This document shows, piece by piece, positions 1 through 14,300 of a DNA stretch of 64,000 bases. Every line of letters starts with the position of its first letter. Positions within the stretch are counted from its first letter, which is position 1. The DNA is from Lithospermum erythrorhizon (Eukaryota > Streptophyta > Magnoliopsida > Boraginales > Boraginaceae). The stretch is taken from positions 62,001-126,000 of the forward strand of contig JADFUC010001849.1 in the NCBI GenBank assembly GCA_019722365.1, given 5' to 3'. A model generated the notes under the pieces. The model ran no database searches. It worked only from the letters and a program-made list of their open reading frames with translations, and was not told where the DNA came from. Made by a program: the position numbers and the translations under genes.

Positions 1-384
1 TGCTTGTCCTGGGTTGATACCGTCAAGCTACGCCTCTGGCCCCAAGCACGAAAATAAGATTTTTTTGCTGCATCAAAGGAGCATTTCTTTGAAAAGAATA
101 TCCTGTTCCTAAGAGCTGTGAGCCGGGCGTGTTCAATCTAAGACGACGAAGTCGGATCGCCAATACACCGAAGAGACGACTACATACCATGTGCGTTAAT
201 TAGTGCCTTCAGACATACATCCAAGTCTCGAATCCGGAGATCAGGAGAAGCCAACCCTTTTGTGAGACTACCGTAGACGTCAGTGAACTGCACTGGCCAG
301 GATGCGGCTCTTCATGATTGATGGTTCTGGCCTCTTTACGGTGAGGCAACGAAGAAAGGCAAAAAGACGCTGATGAACGGGGTC

Positions 385-905
385 GATAATCCATTTAAGT
401 CCGAGATGGATTCTATAAAAATTAAAAACAAGGTTTCGACCTTAGATTTATCTTAACGGTGTTCGCCTCAACAGTGTAAATGGATATGTTTTAAGTAGTT
501 GTATACGACAAAGGCGAAACGCCCACATGTTTTCAAAGCGAGACTAGTGCTTAAAGCGTTTCAAGAAAATTCCACTATGATTTAAAACCTCCATTCACCT
601 CAAAGGGCTATGCTTAAATTCATTCAGATAATCTTAGCCATTTCCTCGTATTTTATGACTATGAAATATGGCAAATGGATGTAAAGATCAGCTTCTCTCG
701 AATGGAAACCTTGGTGAAGATGTGAATACTGCACAACCTCAGAGTTACATGTCCCAAAGGACCTAAAAAGGTTTGTAAGCCATGCTGCAGGGTCCATTTA
801 TGGTCTCAAGAAGCATCCTCAGAGTTGGGAATCTTCATTTTGATGAAATGTATCAAAAGATTTTGATTCATCAAAATGAATAATTTGTGTATACAAGAAG
901 CGCGG
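385..905 (+). pseudogene. Copia reverse transcriptase remnant
   Basis: Fragments match the Copia RT in order: a start like SEMDSI near 400, CKW near 475, KARLV near 535, then WQMDVK near 670, an eroded YGLK-type motif near 800, WNLHFDEM near 830 and a CVYKK-like end near 890. The frame changes several times and stop codons interrupt it. The YVDD segment was not recognised. Assignment rests on order and spacing of several short motifs, not on one continuous ORF. Confidence 0.75.
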
Positions 906-1229
906 AAATGGTGCCGAGATGAAGCCTTTATAGTCTCTGCATCTCACGACATACTAATTAATATCGTACAACGTAGATACTAAACCTGGGCCAAGTGATT
1001 GGTCAAATGTTTTAATCACCTAAGACTGGCGGCATTAATACATTTCGAAACGTACTCTAGATTCCAGCCAACCGGCTAATCGATTCTTGAAAAGACACCT
1101 CTGTGATAAATAAGGTGGATGCAAAGGTTCAATATGAATGACCTTAAAGAAAGGTCATTCCCTAATGGTATTGTTTGCATTGCTCAACTCAACAAGCCAT
1201 GTTGTCCCACCACTAGTCACGGTGATGAA

Positions 1230-1855
1230 CAAAGATGAAAAGACATTACCTTTACGCCATGTGGTCCATCATGTATGTCAAGAGTTATACTGGACGTAAT
1301 CTCGACGCTAAGTCAGGATGCGACTCGGCTGGCTATCAACCTGACATCGCTTTTCACCCAAAGTAGAGCCACCGGATCAGAAATGGGCGGCATCCCCGGC
1401 ACCCCAGGTTGAATCAAAGATGGCCTCTTGGTATACGGGTGGGAGATGAAGAATCGCTTGTCACCGGTACACCGATGCCGCCTAAACCGGAGCAAAGATG
1501 ATTACCGCTCCTTACCGGGTACGTATTTTGTCTCAACGGTGGAGTAGTATCTGGAGAAGTTCCAACTAGAAAATCGTGAATCGATTCTACTACGGAATTC
1601 GCGCTATCGGCGAAAGACGGACGCCGCAAAGCAAAAGCCAGTTTGATTAAAATTGCGGATCGAAGTTGAGTTTGTCGAGTTATCATGACTGTGCTGAATT
1701 GTTACGTGACAACATCGTGCAATCGCCAAGCCAAGGAATCTATGAAAGCACATCACAAATCCAAGCATTTAACGAAAGTATCACCCATTGGGGAGATATG
1801 CTTAATGTAGACGAGCAAAAATGTAGGCTAATGTTAAGCCAATTTCTTCACTAAG
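1230..1855 (+). pseudogene. Copia connection segment and RNase H remnant
   Basis: Near 1,255-1,290 the translation resembles the Copia YASAVGSIMY box. From about 1,455 a stretch similar to the RNase H core follows: YTDAS-like, then GYVFCLNGG near 1,520 and DSTTE near 1,590, which matches the conserved DSTTEAEY region. From 1,690 to 1,854 an open stretch ending in TAA resembles the CDN...AKEPRSH...KHI and ADPLTKPL tail in eroded form. Non-functional. Confidence 0.75.
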
Positions 1856-2689
1856 CCACTATCTTAGGCAAAAGCGACGATGAACATGCAGCTAACATCG
1901 GCTCCTGTGACAAACGTGAAATGGCGTTTAGGGGTTCAAAGGAGTATATCTGTTTTTGCTATAAACAAGCAATTGAATATTACTATTTCTTATATATCAA
2001 TTTGTTTGTTCACTATGTCTATGTGTTTATATGTCTTAGTTTACACATAACTTTTGTTTCCCTCGGCCGAGTGAAAATAAAGTCCCCGGGCTACCATAAA
2101 AATTTCTGTGAGGACGACCTATGTCGACAAGAGAACCCTCAAGCTCCAAGATAGCGTAGCCACTCACCTTAGTCAAATGTCGATACCGGGGCGACAAGCA
2201 TTTGATGACCAACATAGTGATTTCTGATTATCACCTCTCTGATCGTAATGCTGGCCGATCACATGCAACTATATTGATTGACCGTCATGAAAAATTCATG
2301 GAAGATATGTGACTGATCCTATGATGTTTGCTTGTGAACCGAGCATTAACAATTCTTAGACCCGGCGTATAACTACTTATGTTATATGAGTCAGGTGCTT
2401 GACTATGTCAAACGCTCCGCTTTGGGATTATAACGACATACTTTTAAGTACGCCGCAGTATGGGCAGAAGTGCTGATATATTAGAAGTGATGCATTAACT
2501 TATCCTCATATATATGCTGTGCCTCCCCCAAATGCAGTACCGGGAGTGACGCTTACGACGCCATAAGATTCCCATTCGCTCAGCCTCGAGTGTTAAAGTC
2601 GCGCTGCGGTTTCATGACACACTTCTTAAGTGGTTAACGGTATACTGTGGTATTCCATGATAAATGGAACAGTAAAGTAATCGCCCAAG

Positions 2690-3380
2690 CGGCAAGCTGG
2701 AGTTGTTGGAAATCGTGAGTATTTTTGATTTCTATAATTACGCCTGTCATGTATAATTGTCAGAATAATTCATTTCCTAGTTTTAGTTAAACGAGATTAC
2801 TCAAATTAAGTGTTCAATAAATAGTAATTATACTACTAAAATGCAACTCACGATAATATTATACATTTTATCTCTATATATAACCTATATAATAATCATA
2901 ATAGTCAATTATATTATTATATTATTCCACCTTGGCCATTACTACACAAATCTATCGTTGAGTTATATTCCGCTTATAAATTAAATCTGGGTATAGTTAA
3001 ATTTGTTCGACAATCTAGATACCCAATCGAGTTCAACATTGATAATGTAAAAACACAATTGGACAAACCGAATCAATTAAATTGCTATTTCAATCGACAT
3101 CAAGCAAACGAAAGGAAGTTAATTAGTAACCTGTTAAGTTACATTACCTCAAGTTAGTAATAACTTAGTTGGATTCGCTAACGAAGTTAATTATTTATCA
3201 AACGAGTCGTGCTTTGGAAAGCCCGGACAAACCAAGAGGGGCGGTTATTGGGAAATGAAAACCCGAGACTTTCATTTTCATCTTCTCTACATTTCGGCCG
3301 CCTCTCTCTCTCTTCTTTGGTTTTTGAGTCAAAGTTTGACTCAAATTCTTTGTCTCGTAATTGCTCAGAGCCTTAACAGG
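2690..3380 (+). repeat. Polypurine tract and start of Copia 3' LTR
   Basis: A purine-rich run (AAGCTGGAG-like, 2694-2703) directly precedes TGTTGGAAATC at 2704, the usual beginning of many plant Copia LTRs. The AT-rich sequence after it, followed by a CT-rich tract near 3,300, fits an LTR. No second copy is in the window, so the far end is unknown. Confidence 0.5.
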
Positions 3381-6300
3381 TGTCTAATAATGGATTCAAT
3401 CCTGGCTTCTCGCGACTTCAACTGAGTGATTTCATCATTTTCCTTCACGGGTGGCCAGAAATACTCGTGGTTCTGCCATACAATGTATTTAATTATATCG
3501 CTGCATGTTTTCTCGTAATTCAAGTATTATACATTTATTCGATCTTGGCTTTCATTTTTTTATTTTTATTAGTGAACAAGTCATGTAATTTTTTCAACAA
3601 CAATATGTCATCTCACCCCATACACTTATTTCGATTGTTTTTATTCTCAAGTATTATCGAGGGATAAATATATTATATATGTATATGGACACATATGCAG
3701 ATATATAAAATGTAGAACAATATTATGGATCGAAAGTACTACCCACCCAAGATCGCATAATTGTAAATTTTTGGACCTGAAGCTGCTTGAGTCAACAGTT
3801 ATATTTTGGCAATGGAAGTCCAAATTTTTATGATGTATTCCCATGATGTCTAAAACAAAGATTTATAGCTATTATTTCTTTGTAATATGGAAGATGTCAT
3901 AAGTCGGCAAAGAGGGACAGTATTAATAATATGTAATCTTCGCCCGAACGCATTTGTTGCCTCCGTTTATACTCTCTCCGATCGAGGTCAGACGTATCCG
4001 ATCACTATATATGATATTCTTCTATATTATTAAGAGTGGATGTTTGTCTGAGGAAGATTGTATATGATTGTTATAACCAAAATACTCTGGTAGTATCGGC
4101 TAGTTATCTAAAACATTGGCGTTGGCCGATAGTCTATTAGTAACTTGATGTGCAGGATCATAGTAATAGAATTTAATACCAGTGAGCTTTTGAATTATCT
4201 TGATGTATTGTGATCGTCAAGAAATGATGCACTTTGTCCTTGCACCTCGACCGTATAAACTCATGATCTCTTCTCCGGTTAAACCCAGATTCAAATAAAC
4301 AAAGTTATAAGTTCTTATCATATTCCGGAACTCCACACATTTTGCGTCTGTACTTATAATGAGGTAGACTATGTACCAGGTAGTTTCTGCTTTCTCGCCT
4401 AAATGAATCTTCCACCGGAACAACAAAATCGCTCCGCTTCTATGGGGACTTCAGAGGCTCCACAATATTTACATGGTGACACTGGTTGAAATATCAACTA
4501 CCATCACTGGGCCTCAATATTATTACATCCTGCTTTCGCCTCCGCTTTGTAAGAGAAGGCTCCAGAAATGAAGTACATAAGTTTAAGGATTAATTATCTT
4601 CTACCACGCTTTTTTGGTTTTGGGAAGTGCACGTTAATGTATTAGTGGTCAGCTTCGACTGCTTTAAAAGTACGTATTTTGGTGAGCATGTAGATTTTCA
4701 CCAAATGTCACCATATCAATATTATTCTGCGATCGCAATTTTGTTGTCCACGCATTACTCCGTGATAGATACAAAAGAAAAAAAGAAAAAAAGAGATGAA
4801 AGTAAGATATATACATCGACATAATTCTATATTAATGTCACTTAAGATTCATATTTAAGATCACGTATATATTAAGTAATATATCACTTGTAATGTACCT
4901 CTTCCATCGATCGCTTTCCAAATGTTTATATTTCTCATCATCTCATTGATATCATGATTTTCTTAAGATTTAACGCTTCTACCATATTCAATGTTTGAAA
5001 TCATCTCGCCTGCATACTCCTCACATTATTTTCAATATTAATACGCTGCATTACGAGATATTTTGTAGTTTAAATTTATATATTTATTAATATAGGTGTC
5101 AATAAATACCCCGCTTCATCAAGGTTTTATCTACTGCGGTCTCCGATCTCAAATTTGCATTAGTTTTTCTAAGTCTTTTTTCTCTCTCGAAAAGACGCGA
5201 ATGTGGTTATCAATGATGTTTCGCATGTGCTTTTTGTGAGAGATACTAGGATAGCGATGCATCCATTCTGCATCGCCGCTGTCATGCCTTTATTTATTTG
5301 TCTCTTTATGCCGTTTAAGATATTGTTCAAATATCCATTTGTTGTTTTATTTTTTCAACAAATGGAGTTGCACGGTGGAGTTTAGTTTAAAGAGAATCAG
5401 TATATTTGGAAATGACATCAAGTGGTTCTTCAAGGTAAAGTAGATACTTAAGGAAGTTATTGAATTCATTAAGTTATACGAACCTGCATAGTAGCGTCCG
5501 TAACGCTCTTTTTAATTGCCTTCCTTTTATCCATCACATAATGTCATAAATATACATCTATATATCCTTAATGATAACATTCAAAAGCTCAAGGATAAAT
5601 ACATGTTTACTACTCCATATGCAAATCTATATAATAGTAGATAGACCAATCGTAAGGAATATGGACTAATCAAAACACAAAGTTTTTAAAGGCAATTAAA
5701 AAAACAAAATGCAAAAACATGTTAAGCTACATATGGGTATACGAATGGTATCATGTTACTTACATATTAAATGTATAAGAAAAGTAAGGCCGATGATCAT
5801 GTATAAACAGAAAACATAAAAATCAGAAAAAGAAGAATGTACATAATTGATATTAATGTAGACATATGATGGAAAGATTATAACATGCAATATACTTAAG
5901 TAAATTTGACATTTTTTCATATATATGAATAACTCGATAACATTAAGCCAAAAAATAAGTTTAGTATCAAGTATAATATATCAATCTGACATTTTTTTTC
6001 ATATATATGAATAACAGAAAATAAAAAAATGCATTTTCAAGTATTATAACGTATAGTTAAAAATTCCTTACCCTTCAAAGCTAAGTAGTTCAACTTTATT
6101 CTTTAAATTTTTAATTACATATCAAACGATTACATTCATCAATTCAACAATACAAATCATAAACTCAAGTGAGCAAAGCTCTGGCCTGGTCAACCTTTAT
6201 TCTTTGTTCTGGCTGATTTTTTATGGAAGCTAAGGACTTAAGTGAAGATGTGACTGAATTTGTACATTTTTATGGGAAGTTGCATCTGATGAAGACAAAA

Positions 6301-8139
6301 CTTTATAAGCTAATTTCACCTGCTATCACTCAAGCCTTCATACGGTAGCTTTGCGCTCGATCCACACAGTAATCTTATAAAAACATTCTTCTTCCTCAAA
6401 TCTTATCATACGTAAGTAGTGCATCAGATGTAAATGACTATTACGCCTTACCTGTGAAATGATCTACTGAGACAAAAAGCAACATTAGCATTTAATAATA
6501 AAATCAAATCCAACAAGTATTCTAGAAGTTATCTTGGCTGTAGCGCCATGCCAAGAAGATTTTATCAATTGTGACACAAGAGAAAGTGATCATTCTACAT
6601 ACAGAGACAGCTGTCAAATAAAATTGTGGTGATCACTGTCCTGAGCACCGATTTAACACCCTCAAATAAGTTCCAAGAAATTAAAAACAAATGAAATTGG
6701 CGCGACACGCGACGCCACAATGCTGTTTTTCCCTCATTTTTAAATTATTTTTCATGACAATAATTAAGCAAAAAAAAAAATTACACCACTATTTTTCTTA
6801 TTTTCGAAATTCTCTCTATAAATAGCCTGCGTCAAGGCCATTTCCGACACAAAAAAAAAAATCAAGCTTTACACCTTTTTTATTCTTCTTTAATCACTTT
6901 TCTTCGATTTTCAAGAAACTTCATTGATCCTTCACAAAACTATATGGGGCTTTTAAATTACAACTTTCCCAACCAACCATCAACTTAATCATACCTCCAA
7001 CCAAATACGCAACGCCCAGCATGTTTTATAGAATTTACACCTCGAACGACACCTCACGTCAGTTTCAGAAAAGTGCTAAGTTATTCGAAAAGCTGCTTAA
7101 ATGAGTAGTAGAAAATGCTTTAATTACACTCCACATGATAATCCTATTTAAACCTTTATTTAAATTTGGAATTAGAATTATAAAATATGAATGCAATTGA
7201 ATTTACCTAGTATTATCCGTTAGTTACAAACACTTACATAATCAAGTTCAACAGCTTTACATTACAACATCTCTGAATGTAAATTTGAATAATACCCAAC
7301 CTAATTAACGATCGCTTATCTAAGTAATAATCAAACCATCTTTTAATATGCTTTTATTCTGAAAATCAATTAAATATCTTTATGCAGGGAAAAAGCAAGG
7401 CCACTCATAATTAAATTTTTGATTTTTACAAAATTGACTCTACGAAATTTAATGGATCGATTTGAGTGTTAAAGCAAACATTTTTAAGCTTTAACGTTTT
7501 ACTCAGATTATATTGCAAAAAGCTAGAAATGCAAAATAATTACAATTGTAATTATCAAGGCTATTTTTAGTAATAAAAAAGTGAATAATAATGATTCATG
7601 TACTAAAAACTCAATAAAGATGGATTTAATCAGATAAACTTAGCTGTTTGTTGCAGGACAAATCGTATTTCTCCAATCAGATCACAGTTCGAGATCGGCG
7701 ACAGAGACGGCAAGAGTGAACACTCCAAATAATTCGGGCCATTTGTCAGGGCCTGTATAAGCCAAGATCTCTTCAGGTTAGTACACGTAGTCATATGATT
7801 CCCAGCTAATTGCCAAAACGATTTTCAAATAAATGTATGACGAGCCAGATTGATCTACAATACCGACAAATTCATTTATTGTTCCCTCGACAAGAACATA
7901 ATTGAAGTCAGTGATCCCCAAACTCCCGCCCAACTTAACTGAAACGCGTTACTATCGCACTAAAGTTACAACAATCAGATTACTATTGTGAACCAAAGCT
8001 GCTAAATATCACAGCTAATTATCTTAATCAAAAGCCGATGCTTCGTCACTATTATGACTGTGCCCATCTGGGACAACTTTGACAATTAGCTCCATATGAT
8101 TCTATTATTTGTATAGAAAAAAATCATTTGCTGATTATA
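3381..8139. other. Intergenic AT-rich spacer
   Basis: No exon series with consistent splice signals or recognisable protein family was found. Short ORFs of 60-95 codons (for example 3380-3667 and 5203-5385) have AT-rich, low-complexity translations and are most likely chance. A dispersed repeat copy lies at about 6,690-6,910 and is listed separately. The last 400 bases may include the 3' UTR of the transporter gene on the - strand. Confidence 0.5.
6690..6910 (+). repeat. Dispersed repeat copy A (related to 18,000-18,265)
   Basis: This block shares a sequence of landmarks with 18,000-18,265: ATAATTAAGCAAAAAAAA, TTACCACT-like, a TATAAATAG box, GACAAAAAAAA-TC, then TTTACACCTTTTTATTCTT and a TTTTC-rich tail. 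The shared TATA-containing leader suggests a non-autonomous DNA transposon or MITE family. I could not fix terminal inverted repeats for this copy. Confidence 0.5.
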
Positions 8140-11100
8140 TTAAACCCTTTGCTTCACCGTGGTAAATGTTATCAGATGTATTCTGTAGTATGCATCCGTG
8201 CACCTACAATGGCATGGCTGCCTACAAAATTTCTGAAGGCGATGTTTATATATGTACAACGTTACACCTATCTTCTTGCATTCGAGGTGTGAAGAGTTCC
8301 AATTGATGTTAAGTGAGCAGCCCATGATGGCTGGCTGGGGCAAGCCCTCACCTGTATCAACTTCCTGCAGCCAACGAAGTTCGGGTCGCAAAACATCCTG
8401 CTTATCTGATACCAACAAATCGTCGCCTTTTAGAGCACTTGGGCTGTTATCTATTGATGCTGAAGTTGAAATTGCTCCGTGTATCTGTACAGTTAGACTC
8501 CCCACTGCATAACAAGCAAAATCGAGATTTCAACATGGATTCTGGTTGCGAAGATCTATTATAAAAGCGAGTGAGACCACGTTCGATAACTCAATTTTTG
8601 TTCTTCGAGTTGCAATAAACCATCAATGTTCTTGAATGATGACTAAGGTCAATTAAATCTAGAACATGTTGGTCCATAAAGTCCTCAGAAAAGCCTTTTT
8701 TAAGTTGTCAAAGAAGTATCAGGTCAGATTTTATCGTAGCAAAAACCTTCACAGTTTCCACGAAACAAAGATAATCACTAAACCAGACATATAAGTTTGA
8801 CATTTAGGAGCCCACGTCTCTTCTCTTCTGTTGCAGTATTTTTTTCATTGTCCTCGAGACACGTTCTGTGTTATGTGTGTGTACGTGTGAGCGTGTGCTT
8901 ATTATAATCAAATTTTTATTTATTACAACAAATGCAAGAGTATAGAAGCTGTTTTACCGAGTATAAAACCAGCACCAATCCATCCAGTGGGACCCCATCT
9001 CTCACCCAGGAGAAACCAGGCAAATCCAGCTCCCCAAAGTGGTTCCATTCCATAAACAATTGCAGTTTCCGTAGCTGAAACATTGCGCATGGCATCCATC
9101 TGCTTGCAATCATAAGCATGCAGTAATAAGCTATTTGTTTGCAATATCGAGGAAAGTATTATCAGCCATAACTAATCATGGCTGCCAAAGAACTGTTGGC
9201 TGTAGATTACAAAACAAAGAGAGCTGAGAAACTAAAAAGAATCACAAAAGTTTCTTTCGTCAATTGCTTCAGTCAGAAAACGTTTGTCAACCCAGCATCT
9301 TATATTTCCTACCTATTCTTGTGACTACAATTAATAGTGATTGGCCACAACAATAAGAAAAATATACCCGGGCTAAAAGCCTAAAATTATTGTCCTAGTT
9401 ATATCTTGAGGATATAACATTACCTCTGCATATAAGCATAAACCAGTGGAGAATATGCCAGTGTAGAGTGCAGGTACCCATGGAAACTTAACAACTGAAT
9501 CCCGAAATGTAGTCCACGTCCAGGACGATGCATGTAGATCATGGAAGCCAAAAAAGTTGCCTCCAACAAGATACCATGTAGCAGACAGGAAAGCAACAAC
9601 ACAAACCTATTACGAGCACCATGTCATTACCAGTACTCAACAAAGAAAGCGAATCAAAATAGGCGATACGATGGCAACAAACCTCATAGCCTAGGAGAGC
9701 CAAGAAGCTTTCTTTATCTGTCCTTCTTGATATATGTTCAGTTCTTAGCATGTGCACACCAAAAAATACAGCACTTAAGAAGTTCAACAAATCTCCCACC
9801 TAAAATCAGAAAGATAAAACTTGTAAAAAAAAAAAACATGAACAGCTATTGAGTTGTGAAACAACCTGCTCAAGGTAAACTCTGCCATACCTCTTTCTTA
9901 TCCTCACAATTCTTAAGCAATTAACAATAGATGAATGAGAAAAGACACTTACACATGGAGGTGATCCACTGGATTCCAGCAATGCAACCCCAACAATGGA
10001 CATGAAAGCGCCAAACCAGGTACGAGCAGGAATTATGGATCCCAACAAACCGTCAAGAAAGGGAACAACAAGTACCTAGCAATTTAACCTCAGATATATC
10101 AGGGTGTTCATTTGACTATTATCGTTACAGGTCAAAAGTTTGAATGGACATCTTACAGTGAACATGGTAAGAAAGGATGCTCGCCCGGCATCAGATGTGA
10201 GAAGACCAAGTGCCTGCATAATGTAACCTAAGCTAACCCAGAATCCTAACTCTATCCCTGCTTTACGGATCTCATTATCATCCCGTGATTGCAATAAAAA
10301 TGGGAGAAACGTAATTGCAGCCAAGGAAAATCGAACAACTGTGAATGCCCCGGGGTCAATGATTGTTTCAACTTCTTTCACAACAGGAATATTACTAGCT
10401 GCATCCAACAAGCAAAAAACCAATCACCACACTATAATTTTAATCAGTTACAGGCCCTAAATTCGTTCTCGATCACATAAAATTGAGCATATTCACTAAT
10501 GGATATATAAATAAATGAAAGGTTCAGAGAATCAACCAAGGCACAAAAAAAAAGTACTTCATTACAATTGTACTAATTCAAATCCTCATGAAATCATTTC
10601 CATCTCATTCATCCATTAGTTGTTTTTACTTTCTAAGACTTAGAACTATGACAATCCATTTGAAACACAATATCCAAAATCTAAACTACTCAACATGAAT
10701 ATTAACATGCCCCAATGACTTTAAAGAGTCTTCCGCCTAAGCGCGGTAGGGGCAGATAGCATGAAGCCTTACCCCTGTCATAAAAAGGAGGTTGGTTCCA
10801 AATTGACCCAAGAGTGGCTTGCAAACACTATATGCTACTTCACGATAATCGTAGGTAGAGTAATGAGCCATTTCGATATATTCCATTATGTCCCGGAGAC
10901 ATTATCCATTATATTCCACTATCTAAACTACTGCTCAAGTTCAAGACTTTAACTATTACACATAAAACACTCACCAATCAAGAAAACAAAACTCAAAACA
11001 TAAACAATACACTCAATCTTACCATATACAATTGTAATAACATTGAGCAAAAGTATACTTCTCACTTTCTTTGACAAAATCTTCCTCCAAAAAGCCCTCT

Positions 11101-11389
11101 TTCCCAATAACAACTTCAAACTCAAATTCAGTCCTTTTCTTTTCTGGGGTTTGCCTAAATCATCAAATGATGAATACCCTTTATCCAAAAACAATAAAGA
11201 TTCATCCTTTTTCACCCCAATTTGTTCTGATACATTTTTCTTGATTTTTTTAGTTGAATGACAACAAGAAACAGAAAAACAAGACCAAGACACTGTACAA
11301 GGTTGTTTTGGGTAATGAAAAAAAGGGGAAAATGTTAAAGATTTGTATGAAATTGAATATGGAAGCTTGATTATGGGAGGAGAAGCCAT
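8140..11389 (-). CDS. EamA/DMT-superfamily membrane transporter, probable plastid protein
   Basis: Seven exons on the - strand with canonical GT-AG borders and consistent phases: 11389-11023, 10398-10157, 10075-9953, 9799-9683, 9606-9424, 9099-8958 and 8504-8140, giving about 512 residues. The first about 55 residues are Ser-rich and poor in acidic residues, like a plastid transit peptide. Two EamA repeats of hydrophobic helices follow: the first around NIPVVKEVE...VRFSLAA and FWVSLGYIMQALGL, the second around VSATETAIVYGMEPLWGA and FAWFLLGERWG, the classic end of the second repeat. The family moves small metabolites across membranes; the substrate cannot be read from sequence. The last exon runs about 100 residues beyond the final helix, longer than usual; a further splice at the GTGTAACG site near 8,265 could shorten it. 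No frameshift or stop interrupts the other exons. Confidence 0.88.
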
Positions 11390-14300
11390 TTTTCAGTGAG
11401 GGTTGACTTTGGTCAACGGTGAATTTGTTGACTTTTTTGGATTTTGACTTAAGGATGTAATATGAAAGAGTGGTAATAATTGTGTTTTTTGGTGATTTTG
11501 AGGTGGGACCAATAATGAGGCTTCACGTGGGGTGTGCAGACGATTTCGAGTTTTTTGTTGGTGATTGAGATATTTTGATTGGGAAAAAAATGGGTGCAGT
11601 GCATATGAAAATGTTGGCAAACTTTGCACCTTGGGTTATTGTGCATTTGTGTATCAAATATCTTACGTTGTTGGAAATGTATGAGGTATATTTGAATTAG
11701 TTTTTGGTAATGGTAGAGCTAATTAATAAGTAATATTTGTATTCATATAATTAGCCATATTAACTATGACTTCATGATTTTTTATTTTTTGATAGATACA
11801 TCTCAATAAGGAGGATTAGGAACATAAATAATAGTTTGTTCAAGGGCTTACATCATCACTAAGGTTAATATTTAGTCGATAAAATAAACTGAACATCTTA
11901 ATTAACTATTAGAGTCATAATAATAGAATTTAGCGCATGAAGAGGCGAAAGTTAGATTAAGCAAAAAAGTTCGGTTCGAGTTCAATTCGAGGGATATTGA
12001 GGAGGGTATTGAGGCTATAACTGATAATGGGTTTTTGAAAGAAATATCACTAGAAGTTTGCAATGTACAATCCAACCCCCATATTGTTGTTATTGATTTT
12101 TGAAACAAAATTGTGAGTTGTCACAATAAATAATTTTTTAACTATATATTGAATTTATTTTTTTGAACAGATTTTGGTAAATAATAGTCCCTCTGTTTAG
12201 ATGGGCTCTAATTTTGGGTAATAACAGATGTTGGCTACTCGATTAAGCCCGGACCATTTTTTCATTGGGCCCCTCAAAACTAACGTCCGGTTTGCACCCA
12301 AAAAAGATTGGTATTCCAAACTTGATCATGAAAAGTACCATTTTATTTTCGATGCCCCCCCTAGTGAGATGGGGGAAATTTCATCTTGAGCACCATGGAC
12401 ACCACCATTTTACTTGATGACTAATCGAGTTTTGTTAGAGTTGTTGCATAACTTCATGTTAGATATGAAACAATAGCAAATTAGGATGGTGGAATATCAT
12501 GTGAGGATAACAAGGCAGAAAGCGTATTTATGTGTGATATTCGTATAGTGTTTTCGCGATTATGTGTTATTTCTATTTTAGCCGGATATCCGTACAACAC
12601 GCCAATAGTGCAATACAGCAGATAACTTCAACAGATCCGCTACTTGGACCAGGATACATGATCATCTTGTTGAATGAAAATTTGTGTTATGTTAATGTAG
12701 ACAGTGAAAATTTATTAAATAATAGTTAAAATGATTAAGATGAATTTATCAAATTAATTAAAATTGAGTTAGTAAAGTGATCGTGCGTTTAGGGTCGCCG
12801 GTCGAGTCACAAATTTAATCTGAAATCCCATAAATGCGAGCAAGGGTTTCGGAAAATAATGAATTAAATCACGATTTTTGTTGGGTTAAAATCGGCGCAA
12901 GAAATTTCATTAAGAACGAAGTTTTGGGGTTCAAAATGGGACTCAAAGTTATGAGGATCAAAATAAAAGCTCAAGGTTCGGGGTCACTTGAAAATGTGTT
13001 TGGCCTGAAAAGACCAGGAACCTTACATATTAAAATAGCGCCCACTTTCGATTCTGGAGGAGAATTAATTCTAAAAATCAGCCAGGTTTAGATGCTTACA
13101 ACTTGAGAATTATTGATTGGAGGAATCGCTGATCAGCGAAAATAAACCAACTTGATAGTAGGTATTGAGGCCCCGAAATCATATATTACCCCACTTATTT
13201 TTGAAAATATAAATCCAACGTTCATATTCGGAAAATACCGGAAATATAGAGGGCGCCTCTTAAAATTCTTTGAGTTAAATCTTTTTAAGCAGAAACAGGG
13301 TGGAATTTGGAAAACTTACCTCGAGGCGGCTAAATAGATTCACCTAAAATAAAGAATTATTCTTATGAGAAGCGTAATGGTAGCAGGAGTCAAGCAAAAT
13401 CATTAAAAGAAATCATACCTGAATCTCCTCGGGAACATGAATATTCATAAAATAAACTCTGGCCTAATTATTCGCAAATCTTTATGAACACTGAAAACCT
13501 CGAGGTTTAGATTAAATCCAAATTCGGATACTTGGAAATACTTGAATATTAGGTCCACTATATGGTTGGAGTCGAGCGAAAGCTGCGTTCTTGGAGTCCT
13601 TGTCGTCGATTAGTTCGTCAACCAAGGTTGGGATCTTTCGACTTTCATGTGTCATTCACTAAAGCAGCAATTTGAAATGGCAGATTTATAGTAAAAGCTA
13701 GAAGCATATAGTGCTTAGCTTAAATCAAATCGAAGTGAGAAAATCTCACTAAGTCATTTCCCCTACGGTAACCAAGTTACTAAGAGGCGTATGAAATGCA
13801 ATGGCATTACATTGCTTTAAATAAGCTTGTTTCTTTATCGACAAAAATGCAACAAGAGCTCGAGGTTACATCTGATCAAATCCGCTAAAAGACAGTAGCC
13901 TCTCAATTTACCAAAATCCTACAAAACAAATCGTAGCGTCTACCCAAGTCCCAGCAATGACGATGGCAGCATTCTGCTGATCCCAAACAGGGAACATCGC
14001 AAGAATCATAGTTGAAGGCTGTGACTGCGAATACTTGCGTAAGTACATCGGTCTAATATGGGCCGGAGGTCGAGTCGAGATCCAGTCAGAAGTCAGTCTG
14101 ACTAACACGGGAATACGGCTGCTAAGGCTCCCGCGCCGGACCGTATCGAGTTAGGATAATGCCGAGTCTATCGGGGCAGGAACCAACGTATCCGAACATA
14201 AAGCTCTGTCCCGAATCGAATCAAGTCAATTGTTTCAGGAAGATCAAGCGGGCACAATGCTCGAGCTCTGATGCAGATGAAGTCGAAATGACAGAGTAAG

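Larger units (their letters stand above)
1..3380 (+). mobile_element. Decayed Ty1/Copia LTR retrotransposon (pol remnant plus 3' LTR start)
   Basis: Translating the + strand in shifting frames gives, in the right order, a Copia integrase tail, reverse transcriptase, RNase H, then a purine-rich tract and an LTR start (TGTTGGAAAT at 2704). Stops and frameshifts are frequent, so the element is dead. The left LTR and gag lie outside the window or are lost. The stretch from about 1,860 to 2,700 is the usual non-coding tract between RNase H and the 3' LTR; it holds no ORF I trust. The right LTR end was not located, so 3,380 is a guess. Confidence 0.75.

Noticed and set aside
3380..3667. 95-codon ORF with hydrophobic translation
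   Set aside because: The hydrophobicity reflects a T-rich sequence; there are no splice partners or conserved motif.
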